Shown piece by piece: positions 26,291 through 39,200 of a DNA stretch of 64,000 nucleotides. The stretch is from Aphis gossypii. Its lineage: Eukaryota; Arthropoda; Insecta; Hemiptera; Aphididae. Below the pieces are notes generated by a model, which saw nothing but the letters and a program-made list of their open reading frames with translations, was not told where the DNA came from and made no database searches. A program made the position numbers and the translations under genes. Positions within the stretch are counted from its first letter, which is position 1. Every line of letters begins with the position of its first letter. The DNA lies in assembly GCF_020184175.1 (NCBI RefSeq), contig NC_065532.1:36890287-36954286 (forward strand). The letters run 5' to 3'.

Positions 26291-27088
26291 ATGTATAACG
26301 ACATGGATTTTGACGTGGCCGTCAACGATATTTCCAATCAGATTGTTGGAATACGAGATCCCGAGTTGGCACTGACGATAGAAAAATGGGTGTTGAAGTT
26401 GACTGCGGAGAACCGAGGCGCGAACGAGCTTAAGTACCTGCAACTGTTGCAGTACATGATGGCCCAAGGGAGGATTAACGGTCCGTTCGCGAAGGATCCG
26501 CCGCCGGGTCCCCTGGTGTCGTTAAGTCGGTACGTAAATCCTTGCAGCGGTCACGGCCGCAACAGCGGTGGGGTCGAGTGTTGGCAGACGAGCAACTGTA
26601 GCAGAGCCGCTCAGACGAAGTACGAGGACGGTGATGACGAATTCGAATACGGCGAAGACTACGAAGATCAGCTGGACAACGAAGAAACGACGGTAAACCT
26701 CGACGACCGGGACGACGTCGGAGACTCGCACAACACCGACGGCGGCGAACTGCCGCGCCCGGAGAAGATCGGCGTAGAGGACGGGGTGCAGGAAAAACGC
26801 GACGGTCATTTGGCGGGCGGTGGCGGAGGAGAGTGCCGGGGAGGTGGCGAAAGGAGCGCCCCGAAGAAAAACCCGTTCGCCAAACTGTGCAACCCGTGCT
26901 TAGATAATTTCGGACAGCACTTGCTAAAGAAACGACCCGGGCCGATGGACGCGGCTTACAGGGAATTGCTGGGAGACTGCGCGCTTCCCGTAATCACGGA
27001 ATCCGAACAGAAGACCGTCGGTCCGGAACTGTTACAGGTTCTGGAGAACGTCGACGACTCCACCACGTTACAAGAGTTTTACTTCCAG
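26291..27088 (+). CDS. DUF4485-type protein, coding exon 1
   Basis: This is a 798-nt exon (266 codons, phase 0). The first ATG after the acceptor is at 26291 (MYNDMDFDV...); a second in-frame ATG follows at 26303. Residues 1 to about 85 match the pattern I know for the DUF4485 domain: an N-terminal DFD, helices with a central W (EKWVLKL), a LQLLQYMM helix, then GPFAKDPPPGPLVSL. In vertebrates this domain occurs for example at the N-terminus of the centrosomal protein CEP112; no function is established for the domain itself. From about residue 109 comes a strongly acidic Asp/Glu/Tyr tract, then a Gly-rich linker (GGGGGECRGGGE) and a Cys-containing segment (LCNPCLDNF). The donor is CAG|GTGGGT at 27088/27089. 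Third positions are unusually GC-rich compared with the APC and CHMP5 genes in this window. Confidence 0.82.
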
Positions 27089-29331
27089 GTGGGTGGATAT
27101 ATAATTATACGTGTCGGGTTGACTGCCCACAATTACGTATAGTCGTGGTATAATTTGGTTTTTCTTTTGAACCGCGCGTATACATAGTTTAGAGAAAATG
27201 CAGACGGTGGACGACTTTTTTAAAGTCTCACATTATCGTTGTTGCAGTTAAATGCAATAACTGACCTAATCGCTTTGATTTCTCTAAACAAGAGAACACT
27301 ACAGGACGGTGTATATAGCGCGAATATCGATTTTCCTAAATTGCATTTCCCTACAGTATATATACCTACGCGATATAAATTGTTAATACGATCGACAGAG
27401 CGTTAAATCCTCTAAAGCGTACACGGGGTTTTTTTTTCATTAAGATAAATTAAAAATATTGCGCATCGTTTATTTTTTTCGCTTAATACGACTACCCTTA
27501 TTGGCGCGGAAGGTTTGTTAATGAAGTCCAGGCTTTGTTTTCATCACACGCAACGGCATTTCGATTCTAAATTTATCGGTATATATACCTTTCATCAAAC
27601 ATTATTCTATTGAGCGTTATTAATTCACTGCAGCAGTTGTTATATGCAAATGTTTTTTTTTTTTATTATTATTCTGTCATTTAAAATTCGTCGAATTTTC
27701 ATTTTGTACATTGCTACAACAGTTTAACTTTAAAATTAAGTATGCTTGTAACTTGTTTATAAGTATACTATGTAAATGAATTATGAATACCGTGTGTTGG
27801 TCAGTTTATTCAGTTACGAATTGTTTTTACATAAATTTAAATGACCTTTTTATAAATATATGCTGTAATAATATCAACAATCTGCAGTTAATAGCAATAA
27901 TATAAATTATAATTAACAACAGTATTTATTTCCAGTTATATACTTACAGATTATTGAATGTTACACGTGTGTTATACGAATGAAAAAAATATATATGAAA
28001 AACGAGAATTAATTAATACTTCGCTATTGTATCATTTTTATTCTTTAACCATGATGTATAATAATTACAATGCGTATTATTATTATGCTAAATATGAGAT
28101 ATTATACATATAAAAATACCAATATCGTATTAACTACGTATTATATCGTATGATGTATATATATACAATAAAGCGAAACCGATAAAAATAATAAATAAAT
28201 ATAATTAACATAAAACGATAGGTACAATATCAGTATTAAATCGTTCGATTATTTACGATTCGTAACAATTATTCACTTGTTCAGCATCAAGAATCTACAA
28301 ACTTCATATTTTTTTTTATCAAAACGCCTGAAAATAATAATTAATAAATACCTCCGATATTTTTAGTACACTCGATTTAAAAAAAGGAATAGGGCACCAC
28401 TCTGCTGTAGATTATGTGTCGAGCGGGTAACTGTTATGAATGAATTGTGTGTTATGTCTTCTATTAAATTACATTTATTGAATTCAATGATGTTATATTA
28501 TTGTATATACTAAAAATGATTCTGAGCGGAAATGGTCTGTCAGCTTGTAATATAACAAAGTGTATTTCATGATAGAATGTTTTATGATAAAGCCATAGAG
28601 CTATTTATTTTACTTTTGGTAAATATATAGATATTAATAATAATATATTATACATATGTATAGATATATTTTTTTTAAGATAATGCGTATTTAATTATTA
28701 CAAAATTATACATTTATAATACCATATTATAAAAATTTATACAACACGAAATTTAATTTTATAAGTACCTGTCGTAAAACATAAAAATATATTTATAATA
28801 TAAGTAAATATTATCCGAAAATAAATCAAAAATATCATTACGTTTAATATAATTCATAATACAATAAAATATACGAAAAAGTTTTAAGTTTCTACAAATA
28901 ATATTTTAAAATTATAAAACTAAATAATTAACATCATTATTTATCGTTTAAATAAGTAATTTGAAATTTCATCCAAATTTGAAATTAAAATGTCAATAAA
29001 AAATAATTGTTTTTATACATACTTAGATTTTATGGAATCCCGTTTTTCGATCCTTAACTTATGATTTTTTAAACATATTTACTTTGTCATTCGATTTATA
29101 TTGTTTATACATACAATTATAAATCAATTATTTATTATTGACAATTAACAAATTTATTCATTTTCAAAAATTTTATTCGAGTTAGATAGGTATTTATAAA
29201 AATGTTAAACGTGATTCCACCCAATGACCTAGGCAAAGAAAATTTGTCTGTGAATTAACAATAAAATTAAATAATTTTTATAATCAAAATAGTATGTCAA
29301 CAAGACATGTGTATATTATTGTTAGGCATAA

Positions 29332-30010
29332 ATAGTTTGGTGGCACACCAATTGCGTACCAAGTCAGGTAAACGAATATTTTTGAACGAATTGCGTCCCG
29401 AACGAAATTCGTGTTACGTATTAGTTACTTTTTCACTTAACAATTTTTTTGAAGTTATCGGGGGTTTCCAAATTTATTTTTAACTTGAATAATAATTTTA
29501 AATTAAAAAATAATAATAATTTAAATATTTATCATTAACATAATATTATTATACTATGATAACTCATTTTTAGTGAGTTGTTTGTACTTTTATAATATTT
29601 TCAATAAAAATATTAGGGACAATATTGATGTCCCTGTAATCATGGATTACAAACTATACACTATATTATTATAAGATAACATAGTATATAGCATGATTCA
29701 ATATTTCCTCCGAAGTTGTCGACAGAAAAAGTTCAAACTTACAAAGTACCACCAACGCTTGCGAATCTTTTCATTCGAAATTTAACAAATTGTTGATTCT
29801 CCTCATCTAAATAACATACAAATTTTTAGAAGTTTTAAAAAATATGCAAACCGATACTATAATATTAATAAGAGTATCTGTTTTAGAAAAACGAAGAAAA
29901 ATAAAAAGACAAAATACTATTTATAGAATATAAATAAAATACGGAATTCGTTCAAAAAGGTTCGTCTATACCTGTAGTTTTGGCACGCAATTTCTGTGCA
30001 TCCAAATAGT
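29332..30010. mobile_element. TIR element of about 680 bp with about 70-bp inverted ends
   Basis: The left end contains tttggtggcacaccaattgc and, further in, tttttgaacgaattgcgt. The reverse complement of the right end contains tttggatgcacagaaattgc and tttttgaacgaattccgt. Similarity runs over roughly 70 bp. There is no coding capacity, and target duplications are not clear. Confidence 0.7.
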
Positions 30011-31202
30011 TTTTATGTTCATAAATTACATTAAAATTTTTGATGTAGGTACTGCAGTTGTAGTGACATATTTAAAGGGGTTCGTGGAGTCCGACCCCCC
30101 CCCCAACTCCGCCACCATCTGGTATTTTATGGATGTAACCATTATAACCACATTACATTTTTACGTGATTAAAATTATACATATTTTGTATCATAATACT
30201 GTAATATGCTTTATAAATGGTAATAATTTTATCGACATAACCACATTTAATATTATAAGGGTTAACATTTCCGGAAAAAACGTTTTTCAAATAAAACTAT
30301 AAAATACAAGCTTTTTCCGGGAAAATTGGAAAGTTTACTAAAAAAAAGTTTTTTGGGTGAAAAAACATAATATAATATAATAGCCACTTATATTATTAAA
30401 ATTTAAAAATAAATAAGCCCAAATACATAATTATAATATTTTTAAAGCAATTATATATCCGTATTCAATAAGAATTTTACTGAAAATAACATAACATATT
30501 AACTAATATTCTAATATTCTATTTTCTTCTTATTCTAATTTTAATTCTTTTTACAATTTGTGAATTTTTATGATGAAAATGATAAATAGGGTAATCAGAA
30601 TTCAATGTTCGATTTATTTTGAAGCTAAAACAGTTTCAATTTAATGGCGTTTGTCCGTACTTTGTAGTTTACAATATTATAGTTTTAATACGAAAATTAT
30701 TGTTTTAACTTAAAATAATATTTTTTCAACTGTGAATTTTTATATTTTTAAATTCTTTGTACAGTTAAAATAATTTTTTAATTTTCAATGGAAATTTTCA
30801 AAAATGCATTGTAATATTTTCTAATTTTTCCAAATTTTTTGGGCCTACAGGAAAAAGAAATTATATGATGCATGTTAGCTTTTATTATTTTCATTTATAT
30901 CCTTAAATTTTATACATCATAATTAATTATCAAGGTTTGTAGATAATAATATAAAATAATCAATAAACCTTTATTAACTATGACAAAATAGTCGAACATA
31001 TTATCATCAAAAAGTAATTAAATTATGTATACTATTATTATTAAATGATATAGTTTGTATTTATATCTATAGAAGTAATTGCCTATGCATAACCCTTAAG
31101 ATGACCTAATTACATGTGTCTTAGCCAACTAATTAATCCTCGTAATATTGATTTTATATACAATACATGTACTTACCTATACATCTAACATATTACCAAG
31201 TT

Positions 31203-31766
31203 AATTACCAGACATGCTCGTTCGCTTTTTTTCATTTTATAATAAATTTATCGTGTTTTTAAGTAGGAAAATACTCAAAGTATATTACACCATTTTTACC
31301 TTTCGATTCGTAAGACAATATTGAATCATCCAATGTAAACTGCAAAACATTCGTTCGACACCTGTAGAAAATTATACTCAATTTAAATGAGTATTGTATT
31401 TGTACCATTCTATATTTTTATTTACATTTTTCATACTATTTATTGGAGAGTGCTGAGTAGCAATACAAATTCCTTTTAAAATAAAAGTATTATATAATGT
31501 TTGACGTAAAACTATTATATTAAGGATTACTATTCATAGGTACTACATAGAATGTAATTACTCAAAAACTATTGAGTTGAATTTCTATTTATATGAAATT
31601 ATTATGAATAAAAAGTGGTTTTCATAAAAAAAAATATATAAATGATTATATACCGCTACTGCGGGAAATACTTTTAAATGATAGAACAACTTAAGTAGAC
31701 TCGAGTAATTTGATAAATGCGTTGTTAAATGCTAAAATTGGAGTGAGCATGGTTGGTGAATCATCA
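31203..31766. mobile_element. TIR element, TGATTCACCAAGC family, diverged copy B
   Basis: The right end reads gcatggttggtgaatcat. Its reverse complement (atgattcaccaaccatgctc) matches the ends of the element at 5958-6608. The left end is more decayed (attaccagacatgctcgttc) but keeps the ACCA-x-CATGCTC spacing and the following T-rich stretch. About 564 bp, non-coding. Confidence 0.5.
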
Positions 31767-32536
31767 ATCAGCCCGCTCTATAATATAAAATAAGTATTAT
31801 GTATAATAACAATAATATACGTACTGAACTGCGCAATAGGACTACAATTGTATGTAGTACGAAATTAAAAAGTGTGTAATGGCTTAACTGTTTTTTACAG
31901 TTTTTCTTCATTGTATTTTTGATTAATTCATATAATCGCATCTCTTGACCGATTATCGTAAGTCGCATTTCACTTGGGTATTTCTGAGGTTGGACCGAAT
32001 CTTGCCCATAACATAATATTTAAATACTAACTGTTAACTATGTACATATAGATTAATAACGTACTATAGCATATTGTATAGTGTATGAGTAAACTTTATT
32101 TTATGTCAATATACTATATACTTAAAGATACTTAGAGACTAAATATACTTAATAAATACAATTTGATTGATCAATTCATTTTTTATTTCTATAGTTAATC
32201 GATTAAAAAGGTTTTTTTCAAACATTATATTTTTCAGTTTTCTAGAAAAAATAATTCTTACATATTCAAAATAGCTTTTTGATAATATTTTTTAAATACA
32301 TTTACAAAATATCAAGGGGGACATTGCTCCGTTAATTTTTTTGAGGAGGAAGTTACCTTTTTACGCCTATGATGACGACCTGTATACAATATATTACATA
32401 TTATTCACATACGACTCATAAAATACACTTTAAAAGATTGGGGGGGACCCTTTGACGGTGCAGATACAACAGAGTTTAGTATACATAAATCGTGTGGTAT
32501 GAAAAAATGTAAATTTTAGTTTCTCCCTCGCTGCAG

Positions 32537-33256
32537 GTGTCGCTGTACACGTGCGACCGAGCAGAGCTGATGATGAAGTTGTCGGACAGCATGGTGGACG
32601 ACTTCAGGACGTTCGTGTCGGACGTGTTCGAAAGTCGCACGGAACACATCAGCGACGGTTTGGCCAAGGAGCAGATGGCGCTTTGCGAAAAATACGCGTA
32701 CCTGTACGACCGGACGCTGAACCGGGCCACGGTGGCTCTGGACTTCCTGCGGGAAGCAATGCCGGTGTTCAGCTGGCACAAGTACCAGTCGGAACCCGAC
32801 GAATATCTGAAGCGGATGATAATGCGACGGACGGCGGTCGCCGGGGCCATGACGGCTGCCGAGGGCGGCGACGGACGTCCGGCCGGGCGTGCATCCGGTC
32901 CCGTTGCCGACGACGATAACGCCGCGACGGCCACTGCCGACGAAGACGACGGAGCGCAGCAGTCGGCCATCAAGAAGCTGCTGTACAGGCTCAACTGGCT
33001 GCGGACCGAAGTCAGCCGGGTGGACTGCGAGGGACAGCGACTGTACGAACAGCACAGCGAACTCACCACCAGCCTGGCCGACTTCAACCGCCGTCTGTCC
33101 GACACTCAGTGCCGAGCGGCCGGCGACATCGACCGACACAAAAACGAACTCACGGTGCTCAGACAGCGGTCGGCCGACCAGACGGCGATCATCGACCGAC
33201 TCATGGAGACCATACAGTTGACCATGCAGGACAAACAGCCTACGTCCGGTTGTTAG
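32537..33256 (+). CDS. DUF4485-type protein, coding exon 2 (coiled-coil C-terminus)
   Basis: This is a 720-nt terminal exon (239 codons and a stop). The acceptor AG is at 32535-32536, and the join in phase 0 reads ...LQEFYFQ|VSLYTCDR. The exon encodes helical sequence with heptad-like hydrophobic spacing. A low-complexity Ala/Asp/Gly segment (about residues 360-395 of the full protein) separates a first helical block from a C-terminal coiled coil of about 100 residues (KKLLYRLNWLRTEVSRVDCE onward, ending in TIQLTMQDKQ). With exon 1 the protein is 505 aa. Third positions are very GC-rich, which also keeps long frames open on the opposite strand; those are shadows. A coiled-coil partner or a cytoskeletal or centrosomal role would fit the family, but this is inference. 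Confidence 0.85.
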   Translation: MSLYTCDRAELMMKLSDSMVDDFRTFVSDVFESRTEHISDGLAKEQMALCEKYAYLYDRTLNRATVALDFLREAMPVFSWHKYQSEPDEYLKRMIMRRTAVAGAMTAAEGGDGRPAGRASGPVADDDNAATATADEDDGAQQSAIKKLLYRLNWLRTEVSRVDCEGQRLYEQHSELTTSLADFNRRLSDTQCRAAGDIDRHKNELTVLRQRSADQTAIIDRLMETIQLTMQDKQPTSGC

Positions 33257-36200
33257 CGCACATACCCGCTGTGCCACTGCTGCCAAATACGGAAATTGAG
33301 GGAGGGCTCGGTTTGCTAAACCCCCCCCCAAGCCAATATTTATCCCGACATTAAAAAAATATATATAATTTTTAATAACTGTTCTTAACTAATCTTTTGC
33401 ATTTTAACTTTATAATCAAGATCAATGACCAATTAAAAAAAAAAATTTTTAGATTTTTTTATAAAAAGAAATCGTTGAATATCGTAGATAATAATATACT
33501 ATTCTATAAACCACTACGCACTAATGATACCGAAAAAATACATAAGACCGATTATCACGATAATCTACAGTCTACGACAAAATATTTTATCTAAGATTTT
33601 TTCTTTTATTATTTAATATACATATTATATCTATTTAAGTATATCTTAATTATGTTTTTATCTAAATCATGCAGGTATTTTAATACTAATAATATTACAC
33701 TACCTCAGTTGTATTACTATAACATCAGTTGTTGACTGTTGTTATGATTATCGCACGACGTGTTATGTGGTTTATTCATTATGCCTGCAGCCTATGACTT
33801 AACCGTACGACGTGACAAAGTGGGAAACTGTTTTGTATGTTTTTTTTTAATTAAAAGTAATCTATAAAATTTAAATTGATGAAACTTGGAATTTTATACT
33901 TCTATAGTCTATACGTATATATTATATAAACGATGATTTATAAAAAGTTTCATGCTTTTGCTTTATCATATTGTTATATGGAGGTAGAATCGATTAAATT
34001 AATTTGATAAAACCGCCATGTTCAAGTTAAACTGACAAACAAATCAAAATAATGAAAATGAGGAGAATAGATCACTCACTTAATCCTCTACCAAGTTTTC
34101 TTAGCCCTTTCATGTGATATTTATAAATAATATTTCCAAATTTATAACATTATGACACTACCAATTGGCAGCAATCAGTTCAAGCACTTGTGGACGTATA
34201 AAAAAAAAAATAGTTTCTCTGCAGTGAGACACATATTTAAATATGGCTGAGAACATCAATTATAGCTTAAAATTGTTTCAATATTATTGTACCGTTCTTA
34301 AATATTAAAAAAAAAAAAAAAAGCTATCAAAAAATATCAACAACACGGGGAACACTTATAGAGTTTCTGAAAGAAACATAACAATAATATTAAGATGAAT
34401 GCAATTTAATTTATTTAAAACATTATTTTAAGTCATCGATTTTAACTATTTATTTAACTAAATATAAATTTGTATTATAATTTTTAAATGTACCTAATAC
34501 AAAAATGTGTTAATTGAACTGTAATCATTTTTAAAAGCTTATACCTAGTGGGGGTGTGGGGGCAATGCTAAATGCTTCCACGATATTGGTGTTAAAAATG
34601 TTAGCCCTCTGAAACGTTAATGGATTTTAGACACGGCGATAATTTAATCATTTTATTATACGCTTCATCGATCTCCATTATAAGATATTATTACTTGTGC
34701 TTACATTTTAATATTGCTTTTTTTTTTTTTTTTTTAATCATAATATAAATCTTTCCATTAAAATCCCATTGATTTGTTGAAACTATTATTATTGTTTTTA
34801 CACATATCTACTCAGGTATTAAATGTATTATACCTGACATTATTATACATAATTACTAGTAGAATTATAATATCGTTATTTAAAAACGGTATCAATATAA
34901 TATAGTTTTATAAAAAGTTATTTTATAATAAATTTAATCATAATTTAATGAAAAAAATTTGTGATTTTATTTACTACTGCTCTTTTTTTATCTGTTCACG
35001 CCTAATTGTTTTTTATTTTACTATAAAAATTATAATATTAAACTTTTCATCGTAATACGACTTTGCGAAAGTAGCTGTAGTCATAATTTATGTTAAATAT
35101 AATTCCAAGTAAAGAAATAAAGTAATGAAGTTATGTATCATAATAATTATTCAGCAAATTAATTTTCTAAATAATTGCATATTAACATAATTATTTTAGT
35201 TGATAGCATTTTTTTTTTTGCTATTATGTTAATAAAATTATGCGTAATTATAATGATTTTCAATAAAATTAGGTAATACGACCATTCATTAAATATACAA
35301 TATGTATATTTAATATTTAATCAATGCCCAATGGTATTATCAATTTAATTTTAATTAAAATATCTCAAAAATTCTTTGTAGACCAGTAGACCCTGTGTAA
35401 TTTATTTACCTATATAAATATAATAACTGGTCCATTAACTCTAATTTTAAAAAAAAATTTAATTCAATGTGTAATTTTATACATTAATTACTAGGCGCCA
35501 ATGCGCCAAGTATACCTAACTGAATTAGGGTAACATTAAATTTGGAACCATTGTAGATACACGAAAAACCATTTTGCAAACGGAGACAATCTATCAAACT
35601 ATGTTTCTAAATGATATTTATATTGCTATTTATAACATTTTTGTAATAATAAATACGATTTGAATTGATTTTTACCAAAAAGTAAATTCCATAATATATT
35701 GTCATGTAGTATTATTTTAAATAATATAAAAGGTATACTAGCTATTATTAATTTATAAGTCATAGTACCTACCGACGAACAGTAGAATTGTGTGAAAGTA
35801 AATATAGTTGCAATATAAACTTTATGGTAGTTCAAAATTAATCTAAATATTTTGAAAACGTCTTTAGTAAGTATAGTAAACAAATAAACCATAAGCGTAG
35901 TAACGTCATTAACAAAACGATTTAAGTCTCTATGAGTAGTTTTTTTCTTTTTAATTAAATAAAAACAACATATTTTTCTTTTAAATATTTAATTTAAATA
36001 AAAAAAAAAGTTAATTTTAAATACCTATTATACAAAAAAAATCGTTTGTATTTTTGAATATAAATTAATAAGTTCTACAAAAAACTAAAATATTTTAACG
36101 GTAAGATAAAATAGAAAGCGTAGAGGGGCAAGGAATTCACAGTTTTATTTGCTATCATATTATACTAAAGCTCATTAAATATTTTATAGGAATTCTGCGT

Positions 36201-39200
36201 ATAGAGCTTTGTCACTTTCAATCTGACAGTTTTATTAAGACTATGAATCGAAGACGGTGGCTCAAGTTAAGACACCTTCTGTAGTTATCTATAAGTATAT
36301 TATATTATGTATTATTCTTAGATTTCTCGCACAGGGCTTGTGACGGAAATCCGATTCTTATAAAAAAAATCACATTGACATTTAAATGAATACTTATTTT
36401 ATCTTAAAAACAAATTTATTATTAATAACTCATATAAAACTTAAAATTAAACTCAGCTGTCCAACATAATCCGTAAACGTATATGTATTATTGTATTATA
36501 ATTCCAATAGTTGTGTACTTTATTTTGTCGTTATGACGTATGAGGCACTTGGCAGTTGGCTGTACCATTTATGATAATTTGATGTTCATAATATCGGGTA
36601 GCCCAATTTATTCAGCTTCAGAACGCACTGTTTAGTGTTTACACTATTTATTCAGCACTATAAAGAAACTTCGGTCGTTATTTATAAATTTTAATATTAA
36701 AGTTGCGCATAATAGAATATGTTTTTGTAAATTTTTAACATAATCTTGATCAAATAATCACAGTAAGTCTTTAAATACTGTAAAAAAAAAAAATGAAAAT
36801 TTACCTTACAGCTATTACTTTATTACGATGCTAAATGTATGATCGACCAGTGAGAATAGTGTTGAATAGCTCATGAATTATTCATATTTTATACAATATT
36901 ATTAAGAAAAAACTCGTATTAAAGGTTATTACTTATTAGAAGGGATCGGATTTTAAAGCATAAAAAGCAACTAAAATATGCACACGATTGTTTTAAGGAA
37001 CAAAAAAGAAGAATATTTATTTTTAAAAAAAGCAAAAAAAAAAACAAACACTAATTAGACTAAAACACGAATTAGTTATAAAAATGAATAAAAAATAATA
37101 ATTTTTTATAAATTAATTTAAATTATAAAAAAGAAGTACCTAACTACCATGTATTTTCGTATATTTTCAGTAGTTAAATTGACTCATTGTCTGACAGAAT
37201 ATTTTTATACGTCGAAAACGAACTTTCTACATCCACTGAAGTGATTGGTGTATACCTACTTCATACAAGAGATTTTAAATAACAACATTAAATCTTAAAT
37301 TTTGAAATGGTCAATAATCAATATCGATATTATAAGTAAAATGGCCATATTATAGGTACCTACTGGGCTATTAATATGTAGATCGATAATCTATATTTTA
37401 TACGTTTAATGGGTATATTTAATAATCAAGCCGATAACGAAAACAATAATAACCCAATATAACTATTTAGTCCGCATTCTGGGTTTTTACATTTCTTAGA
37501 AATTTATTTATTTTTATTACAATAGCACAATAAACATATAAAAAATCAACAGCTATGGAATAATTTTAAAAAGCAATAAAAAAGCAAAAAAAATCATTTA
37601 CATAAAAAAAAATCCAAAAAAGCAAAAATAAATTCGTTCATTTGGAATCAGAATGACGTGAAACGAATTTATGTGTAAAAATTAGATTTCCATCTCATAC
37701 ATAAAAAAAGAAGCATATGCTTTAAGATCAATCCGAGCCCTACTTATTACCCAAATTTCGAAAAACTTACATAACACCTTATATTACCATTATGTCGTAC
37801 ATTTGTACGACGAAGACGACACATTAAGCGGATTACAGTGTTTAAATAATAATAATCAGGGTTTTGTTAGGGGAATTTTAATTTTATATTGAAATACAAC
37901 AAATTATGTGAGGACTTTACACATTTTATATTACTATTAGTATCATCAATTTGCATATTAAATAAAATATCAAGTATAAAATAGAATTACACAACATAAA
38001 TATTTTGAAGAAATCTGAATCATACATAATAGGTGTATAATATATATTTATATAAATACCACCAATAGCCGATATAAACTACCACAACGTCCAAGAGGGG
38101 ATGCCCTCCGACTACTCCACGGACAGTATTAATGAATAATGATATCGATTATAATTTATTTATTTTTATCTTTATAATTATAAATCACATTTATAGTTGT
38201 GGGTGTTAAAGAAGAATAAATACTCACGGTTGACTTTTTATGAACACTGATAAGGTACCTACTATTTTACATTGCTACTGGATTCCGTAGTCGTCATATA
38301 GTTAAGAATTTTCTTACTATTCACCAAATTAAATTATATTGTTTAGGTTAGACGATTTCACTAGTCATTAATCAACCACTTTACCTACAGTGAAATAGTC
38401 GATATTTACAAATTGGGCTTCAGTTCATTTTTTTAAGGTTTTCTGTGTCCAAATAAATCCACAGATAAATCCAGTGGGTAGCGACACCCACTAGACAATG
38501 ATTTTGTTAAACTAGAATAAATGGTAAATTATTAATACTTTCAATTTACAACAAATATTATATAATACTCATATATACAATTATATAAGTTTTAATATAA
38601 AAATATTAATTGATCATTTATTTGTTTCATTAAGAAATTTATGGAGTTGTAACATCAAATTATATCATATGATCCCCGGACCTCAACTAGTTCTTATGAA
38701 GTTCACAAATAAAAAAAGAACGACGATACATATTATTCGATTTCGTTATTAATCAAAATTTACTGTAGTACTATACCTATATTTTTTTAGAAAAAAATTA
38801 CTTGACCGCAAAAAAGCCTTAATGGAGTATTTTTGTCAATGTAACTTTTTATTTTTTTTTTTTAAAGAAAAGCCAATGTGTCAATTATTTTATTATCTAT
38901 AGTTCGTATAAAACTAAGTTAAAACGGAATTTCATTTTGTTCTTATTTTTCAAGTTTTTGCTTCTTTTTAAATAATATGCTACATAAAACACTATTTAAA
39001 ATTTTAAATGGGAAAAAATATATTTGATTTAGGTATTATATACTGAATCTCTTTACCTAGTAATTACTGATAACTTATGTATTGTATTTTATTTAGGACA
39101 TGTTCCTACAGAAGGTTGAGAGGGAGGTAACTTTTGTAGTAAATATACTAACTATTATATTAACAGTTTAATAAGAAATAATTGGGGAAGTTAGGTCATT

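Larger units (their letters stand above)
27089..32536 (+). other. Intron (about 5.4 kb) of the DUF4485 gene
   Basis: AT-rich DNA between a phase-0 donor and a phase-0 acceptor (ctccctcgctgcag). It carries two TIR elements (29332-30010 and 31203-31766). No additional coding exon was recognised, although a small one cannot be excluded. Confidence 0.6.

Noticed and set aside
28380..28560. Possible dispersed repeat (gattctgagcggaaatggtctgtcag)
   Set aside because: It resembles repeats I associate with aphid genomes, but no second copy or inverted end in this window supports boundaries.
32516..33331. 271-residue open frame antisense to DUF4485 exon 2, and several overlapping frames on both strands
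   Set aside because: Shadows of a GC-rich coding exon. Only the plus-strand frame has matching splice phase, continues exon 1 and shows heptad structure.
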